Shown: positions 58,300 through 64,000 of the stretch, piece by piece
How positions within the stretch are numbered: the stretch's first letter is position 1
Layout: each line of letters begins with the position of its first letter
Source: Myxococcus sp. RHSTA-1-4
GTDB lineage: Bacteria; Myxococcota; Myxococcia; Myxococcales; Myxococcaceae
Length of the DNA stretch: 64,000 bases
NCBI RefSeq assembly: GCF_020037125.1
Contig: NZ_JAIQDG010000004.1
Location: forward strand, 310,001 to 374,000
Direction: 5' to 3'
Notes under the pieces: generated by a model
Told to the model about the DNA's origin: nothing
Databases searched by the model: none
Seen by the model: only the letters and a program-made list of their open reading frames with translations
Position numbers and translations under genes: made by a program

Positions 58300-60156
58300 T
58301 TACCAGAGCGCCTGCGACAGGACGATGGCGACACCCACGAGTCCCTCTCCAGCGATGAGGCCGGCGGCCAGCGTCACCACCCCACCCTCCGCGGAGGGGC
58401 GCGCACGGCGGGCCACTGCCGCGGCCAGCGCGCCCAGGAAGAAGCCCAGCGCGGTGGAGGCCGGCACCAGGCAGGCCAGGCCCATGCCCAGGGGTGACGG
58501 CACCCACCGCCGGGCGCGCTCCGGAAGCAGGCGCTCGGCCAGGGTGAGGACACCGGCGAGCAGCGCCGCCCACAGCAGCGCGGCGCGGTGGGAGGGCTCC
58601 AGGCTCCCGAGGCCGGTGGACAGCACCTGGGCCATGCCCGCGGTCATGGCGGCGGCGGGCGCGGGGAAGCGCTCCCCTCCCAGCGCCGTGCGGTCCGGCA
58701 CGAGCAGGAAAAACAGCGGGACGACGGCGGCGGCCCCGACCACGCAGCCGAGCAACTGCGCGAGGAACAGCCGTCGAGGGTGGGCCCCCAGCAGGTGGCC
58801 CGTCTTGAGGTCGCTGAGCAGGTCCGCGGCCGCGGAGGCCGAGTTGACGGTGATGCCGGCCGTCGCCAGGTTGGCCTCGACGTTGCGCGGCAGCAGCGCG
58901 CCGAAGGTGAGCTGCGTCACCTGCTGGAGGGGCCCCACGGGGGTTGCATCCGTCTCGCCGGTGACACGGCAGGCGATGAGACACAGCACGAAGGACAGTG
59001 CCACCGCGAGCGCCGCGTGAGGCACGGGCACGCCGAAGCCGGCATGCGCCACGGCGAGAATCGCGGGCGTCAGCACGGCCACACCCGCCAGCACCCAACG
59101 CCCCGGCACCTGCAGCGCGTCCACGGCGTGAGGTGCCCTGGCACCGCCAGAGCGGAGCCCGCGAAGCGCACGGCCCAGCACATGGCCCTCCAGGGCGAAG
59201 TGCAGCAGTGACGCGGTGGTCAGCGCCGCGGCACCGGGCCAGAGGCTCCACGCGAGGAAGTCTCCGTCAGCTGGAACGAGGCCCGCGGCGAACACGCGCG
59301 GGGCGACGAGGCCGTGGATGAGCAACGCGCCCAGCATCCACGAGGTGGTGAGGCGCAAGCCGAGCAGCGCGCCCCCGCCCACCGGCAGGAGGCTCGTCTC
59401 CAGCCCGAAGCCCAGGCGCTCCAGGGGGAGACCTCCGAGAGAGCCGGGAAAGGGGAAGAGATACGGAATGCGCCCGAGCCCTTCGCGGGCAAGAGTGACG
59501 AGCCCCGCCACCAGCCCACCGAGGCCGAGCATGCGCGAGCCCGAGCGGAGCCCGGTGCCGGGGGTGTGCAGGGCGCGGATGGTGGCGGCGGCGGCGGTGC
59601 CGGTCGCGAAGGGAAGCTGCTCGTGGTCGATGAGCCGGCGCTTGAGGGGCACGGCGAAGAAGACACCGAGCGCGGACAGGAGCAGGGTCCACGCGAGCAA
59701 CGCCCAGCCCGGCGGATGGCGGCCGGTGGTCAACAGCCACGCGCCCTGCACGGACACCAGCGCGCCACCGGTGGCGTAGCCGGCGGAGGATGCCACCGCC
59801 TGCGCGCAGCACGTCTCCAGCGGAGACAGCGGCGCGCCCGAGACACCCGGCGCGAGGCGGCGCAGGGCCCCGTGCGCCGTGTGCGCGAGCAGCGCGGCGG
59901 TGATGGCGATGGGGAAGACCACGGCCAGCTTCAGCCCCGAATAGAGGTTGGTGGCACAGGTGATGGCGCCGATGCCGCCGCCCAGCAGCACGGCGCGCAG
60001 GGTGAGCTGGGGGAGCCGGTCTCCCTGGTACACCTCGCGCAGCCAGAAGGTGTCCGCGTCCTCGGGGGTGTCGCCGGGGATGCTCAGCAGCGACAGGGAG
60101 GCGGACGTCGGGGCCTCCTCCTCGGGCGAGGGGCGATGGGCGGACTGGGCGGCCAT
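58300..60156 (-). CDS. OPT-family transporter
   Basis: The 618-residue polytopic protein has about 14-16 membrane segments and OPT-superfamily features: REVYQGDRLPQLTLRAVLLG and TNLYSGLKLAVVFPIAITAA at the start, and RRLIDHEQLPFATGTAAAAT. The family carries oligopeptides or metal-siderophore complexes by proton coupling; the substrate here is open. ATG 60156 has GGGGG upstream; a start at 60168 would add four residues. It is followed at 15 bases by the PknK-like gene, an uncommon pairing. Confidence 0.88.
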   Translation of the reverse strand: MAAQSAHRPSPEEEAPTSASLSLLSIPGDTPEDADTFWLREVYQGDRLPQLTLRAVLLGGGIGAITCATNLYSGLKLAVVFPIAITAALLAHTAHGALRRLAPGVSGAPLSPLETCCAQAVASSAGYATGGALVSVQGAWLLTTGRHPPGWALLAWTLLLSALGVFFAVPLKRRLIDHEQLPFATGTAAAATIRALHTPGTGLRSGSRMLGLGGLVAGLVTLAREGLGRIPYLFPFPGSLGGLPLERLGFGLETSLLPVGGGALLGLRLTTSWMLGALLIHGLVAPRVFAAGLVPADGDFLAWSLWPGAAALTTASLLHFALEGHVLGRALRGLRSGGARAPHAVDALQVPGRWVLAGVAVLTPAILAVAHAGFGVPVPHAALAVALSFVLCLIACRVTGETDATPVGPLQQVTQLTFGALLPRNVEANLATAGITVNSASAAADLLSDLKTGHLLGAHPRRLFLAQLLGCVVGAAAVVPLFFLLVPDRTALGGERFPAPAAAMTAGMAQVLSTGLGSLEPSHRAALLWAALLAGVLTLAERLLPERARRWVPSPLGMGLACLVPASTALGFFLGALAAAVARRARPSAEGGVVTLAAGLIAGEGLVGVAIVLSQALW

Positions 60157-60288
60157 GAGCCCCCACATCCTTCCACTCCACGCGCCCTGGCACGAGCCCC
60201 CCTCGCCTGCCCGGTCCCCTGGAGTCGGCCCGGAGGAAATCGAGAAGCTGTGCGCGGAAGATGGAGCTCGCCAGCATGTACACATGAG

Positions 60289-61038
60289 CTACAGGCGCTG
60301 GACGGCAATCATGAGCAGGTACCGGTCCGACGCGCCCGGCAGGTAGCGCTCCAGGTGGAGGCCGTCGGGCCGGAAGCCGAGCTCGTCCAGGAAGCGGAAC
60401 ACGCGGTGCGCGGCCAGGTCATCGCGAAGGGTGCACTCCAGGGTGGCGAAGAGCGTGGGCGACACGTCCTGGCGCCGCGCGCCCTGGGGGACCCGCCGCC
60501 CGGGCTTGAGCCGGAACCCGACCTCACCCGTGAGCTGCCCGTCCACCAGGTCCAGTGTGCGGACATAGCCGCTGGTCAGCACCGTCAGGCCCCGGCGCTC
60601 CAGTTCCTTCTTGCGCGCGGGCACGCAGGGGCGAAAGGGCAACGGGCCCTCCGGCGCGGAGACAGGGAACCACACGAGCACGGACGGCTCCGCCCAGTGC
60701 TCCAGGTGGACCCGAGGCTGGGACGCCTTCAATCCCCGCAGGTACTGGTCCGCGATCTGGAGCGAGAGCAGGCGCGCGGACATGTCCTGCCGCCACGTGG
60801 CGAGCATCGCCTCCCGTGAGCGGCCGTCCCGCCGGAGGAACTCGCGGATGGCCGAGATGGGAATGCCCGCGGCTCGCAGGCTGCTGATGAAGCGGGCCTC
60901 GCCGACCTGCCCCGGAGCGTAGGCGCGGTAGCCGTTCCCACGCCGGGTGGCGGGCACCAGCAGCCCCTTGCGCTCGTAGAAGCGCAGCGCGCTGGGTGAG
61001 AGGCCGCTGCGGTCCGCGAACTGGGAAATCGTCAGCAT
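60289..61038 (-). CDS. MerR-family regulator with GyrI-like effector domain
   Basis: The 249-residue protein has a MerR winged HTH (about 1-70: TISQFADRSGLSPSALRFYE, RRGNGYRAYAPGQV), a dimerisation helix, and a C-terminal effector-binding domain resembling the GyrI-like/AraC-effector fold (about 105-249: EVGFRLKPGR, TLFATLEC). BmrR- and SoxR-like proteins of this type bind drugs or metabolites. It is divergent from a free-standing GyrI-like protein, and the 55-base gap holds a dyad suited to MerR binding. Confidence 0.9.
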   Translation of the reverse strand: MLTISQFADRSGLSPSALRFYERKGLLVPATRRGNGYRAYAPGQVGEARFISSLRAAGIPISAIREFLRRDGRSREAMLATWRQDMSARLLSLQIADQYLRGLKASQPRVHLEHWAEPSVLVWFPVSAPEGPLPFRPCVPARKKELERRGLTVLTSGYVRTLDLVDGQLTGEVGFRLKPGRRVPQGARRQDVSPTLFATLECTLRDDLAAHRVFRFLDELGFRPDGLHLERYLPGASDRYLLMIAVQRL

Positions 61039-61051
61039 GCGGCTGCTTTAT

Positions 61052-61076
61052 CCTTGAGCTTCAACCTGGTTCAAGG
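61052..61076. promoter_or_regulatory. MerR-type operator between divergent genes
   Basis: CCTTGA (61052-61057) and TCAAGG (61071-61076) form a 6-bp inverted repeat around 13 bases, and AACCTGGTT (61063-61071) is a smaller dyad within. It lies in the 55-base gap between the MerR and GyrI-like genes. Confidence 0.5.
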
Positions 61077-61093
61077 TGCAGGGTGTGAGGCCC

Positions 61094-61582
61094 ATGAACG
61101 TTTCCATCGTGTCCCGAGGCGAAATCAAGCTGGTCGGCATCAAGGTCGTGGGCCGGCGCAGCGAGCTGAGTCACCGCGTGCCCTTCGCGTGGACGGAACT
61201 CGTCAAGCGCCTGGACTCCATTCCCCACCGGGTGGAGCCCGACGTGTTCTACGGATGCTTCCCGGAGAGCGAACACCTGCGAGCGAGCGCCGACGGCGTC
61301 CACACCTACCAGGTCTGCACCGAGGTGAGCGGCTTCGGTCCCACGCCGGAGGGCCTGCACACCCTGGTGCTCCCCGCGAGGACGTACGCCACGGCGCGGG
61401 TGCAGGGGACGGCCGAGGCCATCGACGCGACGTACATCGGCCTGGCGCGCTGGCTGGAGGAGCAGGGCCGGCGCACGCATGCCCAGGCCCACGGCTTCGA
61501 GCGGTACGACCAGCGCCGCCAGAAGGTGACGCCCCCGTACGAGCGCTTCGACTACGACCTCTTCAAGCCGCTGGCGGATTGA
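61094..61582 (+). CDS. GyrI-like effector-binding (AraC_E_bind) protein
   Basis: The 162-residue protein consists of one GyrI-like domain: IKLVGIKVVGRRSEL, DVFYGCFPESEH, the central LVLPARTYATARVQGTAEAI and the C-terminal HAQAHGFERYDQR. The family binds small amphipathic molecules and may protect the cell or act as an accessory sensor. The ATG at 61094 has GAGG 5-6 bases upstream; GTG 61076 would add six residues but lies in the operator. It is probably controlled by the divergent MerR regulator, whose own effector domain has a related fold. Confidence 0.88.
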   Translation: MNVSIVSRGEIKLVGIKVVGRRSELSHRVPFAWTELVKRLDSIPHRVEPDVFYGCFPESEHLRASADGVHTYQVCTEVSGFGPTPEGLHTLVLPARTYATARVQGTAEAIDATYIGLARWLEEQGRRTHAQAHGFERYDQRRQKVTPPYERFDYDLFKPLAD

Positions 61583-61584
61583 GG

Positions 61585-61668
61585 GCCCCGCGCGAGAACG
61601 ACGGGCACACCGCCATCCTGGGCACGTCCAACAGCGACATCGTCGTCGCGCGCGTCACTCCCGAGTAA
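61585..61668 (+). pseudogene. Possible gene remnant (27 codons with coding-like composition)
   Basis: After the GyrI-like gene stop, a different frame reads APRENDGHTAILGTSN through ARVTPE to TAA 61668 with G or C in nearly all third positions. It has no start codon or ribosome site and is too short for a gene. It may be the 3' scrap of a lost gene. Confidence 0.3.
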
Positions 61669-61685
61669 CGCCGGGACCCGAAGCC

Positions 61686-61710
61686 CCCGCCTCCCTCACC
61701 CGGAGGCGGG
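61686..61710. terminator. Bidirectional hairpin between convergent genes
   Basis: A perfect 9-bp stem CCCGCCTCC/GGAGGCGGG with a 7-base loop overlaps the last codons of the PfkB kinase gene. It lies between this gene and the convergent GyrI-like gene. No T-run. Confidence 0.55.
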
Positions 61711-62703
61711 CGGGCGCGAGGGCATCACCGCCGCCACCTCTTCCGCGCGAGGCAGCCCGTCCACCGCGCCGAACCGCTCCACCACCCGCGAGCCCACCTC
61801 GCACGCGAACGTGGCCAGCGCCGCCAGCTCCGCGCACGTGGCCTCCGACAGCGCCCGCGCGCCGCCGTACCACCGCACCAGCCCGTGCAGCAGCGCCGCC
61901 ACGAAGCCATCCCCGGCGCCCGTGGTGTCCAGCACCCGCGCGCGCGGCGCCGGCACGTGGACGCGCTCGCCCTTCCACAGCAGCACCGCGCCCCGCTCGC
62001 CCAGCGTCACCACCGGCAGCGCGACGCCCAGGGCCGCGAGCCGCGCCAGCGCCTCGTCCGGCACGTCCGTCCCCGTGGCGAAGCCAATCTCCTCCTCGGA
62101 GAGCTTCACCACGGTGCACAACGGCAACATGCGCGCCAGGAGCCCCTTCAGCTCGCTCGGGTCCTCCCACGCGTGCAGGCGCAGGTTGGGGTCGCAGCTC
62201 ACGATGCGGTCCGCGCCGCGCGCCACCTCCAGCATCCGCACCGTGGCCTCGCGCGCCTCCTGCCGGTGCAGCGAGTTGGAGCCGCAGTGCACCGCCTTCG
62301 CCCGCAGCAGGAAGCCCGCGTCCACGTCCTCCCCGCCCAGCAGGAACTCCGCCGAGCGCGTCCGGAAGTACGTGAAGCTGCGCTCCCCGCGCGCATCCAG
62401 CGAGATGAACACCAGCCCGGTGCGGGCCTCCGCCGTCTGCCGCAGGCGGCTCACGTCCACGCCCTCCGAGGCCAGGCGCTCGCGCAGGAAGTGGCCGAAC
62501 TCGTCCGAGCCCACCACGCCCAGCATGGCCGGGCGCAGCCCCAGCCGGGCCAGTCCCACCGCGACATTGGCCGGAGAGCCACCCGTGCACGGGCGCCACT
62601 CCGGCACGTCCCGCACGCGCTGCCCCGGCGCCGACGGGAGGAAGTCCACCAGCGTCTCGCCGAAGCACACCACGTCCAGCGGCGGCTGCGTCCCCTCGCT
62701 CAT
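61696..62703 (-). CDS. PfkB-family sugar kinase (fructokinase/ribokinase-like)
   Basis: The 335-residue protein has the PfkB signatures: VVCFGETLVDFLP with GGSPANVAVGLARLG near the start, and the C-terminal DTTGAGDGFVAALLHG, with Asp of GAGD as catalytic base. Sequence style is nearest to fructokinases and 2-keto-3-deoxygluconate kinases; the substrate is not fixed. GGAGGAGCG lies before ATG 62703. It lies 26 bases after recO on the same strand, so it may be the last gene of that operon. Confidence 0.9.
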   Translation of the reverse strand: MSEGTQPPLDVVCFGETLVDFLPSAPGQRVRDVPEWRPCTGGSPANVAVGLARLGLRPAMLGVVGSDEFGHFLRERLASEGVDVSRLRQTAEARTGLVFISLDARGERSFTYFRTRSAEFLLGGEDVDAGFLLRAKAVHCGSNSLHRQEAREATVRMLEVARGADRIVSCDPNLRLHAWEDPSELKGLLARMLPLCTVVKLSEEEIGFATGTDVPDEALARLAALGVALPVVTLGERGAVLLWKGERVHVPAPRARVLDTTGAGDGFVAALLHGLVRWYGGARALSEATCAELAALATFACEVGSRVVERFGAVDGLPRAEEVAAVMPSRPPASG

Positions 62704-62729
62704 CGCTCCTCCACGCCCGGGCGCGCCGG

Positions 62730-63464
62730 TCAGTCCAGGCCCACCTGGGCCATGAAGTCCACGCTCTTGAGACGCCGGCCCAGGTGGTGCGCGATGAAGA
62801 CGTTGAGCAGGCCCCGGGCCCTCGCCCGCAGGTCCGCGGGCAACGGCATGCGCTGGCCCTCCTGAATCGCGCGCAGGCCCGACAGCAGCGCCACCGGCAC
62901 CGCCACCGCCTCGCGCGCGCGGCCGCCACAGGCCTCGCACACCGCGCCGCCGTGGGCCTGGTCGAAGCGGGGCCGCTCCCCCGGCTCGCCGCCGCACAGC
63001 GTGCACGCGTCGAAGCGCGGCATCAGCCCCGCATGCGCCAGCGCGGACAGCTCGAAGGCCAGGAGCGACGTGGGGCCCGCCTCCTTCGCGTCCAGCCGGG
63101 CGAGGTACTCCTCCAGCAGGGCGAACAGCTCCGGGTGCGGCTCGTGGTCCCTCGTCAGCTCGCGGCACAGCTCCACCGCGTACAGCGCCCGGGCGATGAG
63201 GGACAGGTCCTCGCGCGCCGAGTAGTAGCCCGCGACGATGTCCGCCGAGTCCAGGCGCACCGTGCTGCCGCGCGTCTCCACGATGTGGACGCGCAGCCGC
63301 ATGAACGGCTCCAGCGCGCCCGCGAAGCGCCGCTTGCTCTTGCGGGCTCCGGCGGCGAAGGCCGTCAGCTTTCCGTGCTCACGCGTCAGCAGGGTGACGA
63401 GACGGTCCGTCTCCCCATAGTCCATGGTGGACAGCACGAGCGCGTCATCGTCGAAACGCTCCAT
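62730..63464 (-). CDS. recO: DNA repair protein RecO
   Basis: The 244-residue protein fits RecO: an N-terminal OB-fold (DDALVLSTMDYGETDRLVTL, GKLTAFAAGARKSKRRFAGA), a helical middle, and a zinc finger with CTLCGG and CEACGG. RecO loads RecA with RecR at gaps and ends. It starts 9 bases after the HTH membrane protein, and the PfkB gene follows at 26 bases. Confidence 0.95.
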   Translation of the reverse strand: MERFDDDALVLSTMDYGETDRLVTLLTREHGKLTAFAAGARKSKRRFAGALEPFMRLRVHIVETRGSTVRLDSADIVAGYYSAREDLSLIARALYAVELCRELTRDHEPHPELFALLEEYLARLDAKEAGPTSLLAFELSALAHAGLMPRFDACTLCGGEPGERPRFDQAHGGAVCEACGGRAREAVAVPVALLSGLRAIQEGQRMPLPADLRARARGLLNVFIAHHLGRRLKSVDFMAQVGLD

Positions 63465-63473
63465 GAGGATGAT

Positions 63474-63878
63474 TCAACGCACGAGCGGAGAGGGAAGCTT
63501 CCCGCTCAGCACGAGGAACAGGTACACGCCCAGGGCCAGGGCCACCAGCAGCACCGTCAGGCCCACGTATGCCCGCTTGCGCCGCTCCCGCTCGAGCTGC
63601 GCCGGCGCGGGCGCGGGCACCGCCTTGTCCACCTCCTCGTAGCGGAGCACCGCCTCCTCGGGGGACATACCAATGACGTGCGCGTACGCCTTGATGTAGT
63701 TCACCACGAAGATGCGCGAGGGGAGCCGCTCCACCTGCCCCGCCTCCAGCGCCGCGATGAGCGTGGGGGGAATCTTCGTCTCCCGCGCGACGTCCTCGCG
63801 TGAGAGCCCGCGGAGCTCCCGCTGCTGGCTGAGGTACTTGCCGAATTCGACGTGGTCCACGGGCGTCCAGATAGCCAA
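63474..63878 (-). CDS. RodZ-like helix-turn-helix membrane protein
   Basis: The protein of up to 134 residues has an HTH_25-type domain (about 10-75; FGKYLSQQRELRGLSREDVA, ETKIPPTLIAALEAG, FVVNYIKAYAHVIGM) and one membrane segment (YVGLTVLLVALALGVYLFLV). This is the arrangement of RodZ, which links MreB to the envelope, but the periplasmic part is almost absent here (10 residues), so it is a short variant. The start is uncertain: TTG 63878 or GTG 63860; neither has a strong ribosome site. It stands between a TPR-like gene and recO. Confidence 0.82.
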   Translation of the reverse strand: MAIWTPVDHVEFGKYLSQQRELRGLSREDVARETKIPPTLIAALEAGQVERLPSRIFVVNYIKAYAHVIGMSPEEAVLRYEEVDKAVPAPAPAQLERERRKRAYVGLTVLLVALALGVYLFLVLSGKLPSPLVR

Positions 63879-63882
63879 CCGG

Positions 63883-64000
63883 CTAGAGCTTTTCCAGCAA
63901 CCTCCTGCAATCGTCCCTCAACTCGTGTTCAGCGGCCTTCGCTTTGGCCTCACACTGGCTGAAGGCCGCCTTCGCCGCGTCCACCTGTCCCCGCTTCGCC
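63883..64000 (-). CDS. C-terminal end of an unidentified protein (partial)
   Basis: Reading leftwards, the frame ending at TAG 63885-63883 gives 38 helical, charged residues, ending CRRLLEKL and including DAAKAAFSQCEAKAK. Its codons are GC-rich at third positions. The gene continues beyond the window. Only 4 bases separate it from the following HTH gene if that starts at 63878. It could be a TPR or coiled-coil protein. Confidence 0.6.
   Translation of the reverse strand, partial: AKRGQVDAAKAAFSQCEAKAKAAEHELRDDCRRLLEKL

Noticed and set aside
60157-60288. Sigma-54 -24 box CTGGCACGA at about 60187
   Set aside because: The -12 position is a run of C and it points away from the nearest start codon.

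Overview
The window is about 70% GC with very strong G/C preference at third codon positions. It carries several Hanks-type Ser/Thr kinases, many FHA domains, a sigma-54 activator, many lipoproteins of unknown function and an alpha2beta2 glycyl-tRNA synthetase. Together these point to a myxobacterium of the Myxococcus/Corallococcus/Pyxidicoccus kind. This is an inference from gene content; there is no rRNA in the window to prove it. I saw no tRNA, rRNA, CRISPR array, insertion sequence or integrase.

Layout. 0-5.2 kb: mostly plus-strand housekeeping and envelope genes (SpoIIM-family membrane protein, J-domain protein, HEAT-repeat protein, DivIVA-like protein, DUF167 protein, secreted gluzincin peptidase) and a small gene behind a good sigma-54 promoter. 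5.2-5.5 kb: an intergenic region ending in tandem intrinsic terminators. 5.5-24.7 kb: a long minus-strand run holding polA, part of a Tad/Cpa secretion locus unusually rich in FHA domains (tandem-FHA membrane protein, FHA-fused CpaF, secretin, prepilin peptidase, FHA/ribbon-helix-helix-like protein), two large lipoproteins, glyQS and a PEGA-type kinase. 25-26 kb: a soluble PAS histidine kinase.

26.2-36.1 kb is the most striking part. A LysM-like protein is followed by two exported proteins with calcium-binding FG-GAP-like motifs, then a 1486-residue protein with an M15 peptidase and an M23-like domain, then a 676-residue protein ending in a T4-lysozyme-like GH24 domain with its catalytic triad intact. 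Neither hydrolase has a signal peptide. This looks like an antibacterial cargo/immunity island, probably for a type VI or related contractile injection system, although no injection machinery lies in the window. A second toxin-like protein at 42.2-43.6 kb joins a DUF4157 (eCIS-core) domain to a DXD glycosyltransferase and is followed by a membrane kinase.

36.1-42 kb: dbpA, a CPA2 cation/proton antiporter, an MFS transporter and a cyclic-nucleotide-binding protein. 45.3-49.9 kb: a nucleoside-phosphorylase-like protein, a TetR regulator divergent from an outer-membrane protein with a clear operator between them, and a PAF-acetylhydrolase-like lipoprotein. 49.9-58.3 kb: a phospho-signalling cluster made of an FHA-containing sigma-54 activator, a kinase plus lipoprotein operon behind a sigma-54-like promoter, and a PknK-like kinase/ATPase/TPR protein, followed by an OPT transporter. 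60.3-64 kb: a MerR regulator divergent from a GyrI-like protein, a PfkB sugar kinase, recO, a RodZ-like HTH membrane protein and the 3' end of a further gene.
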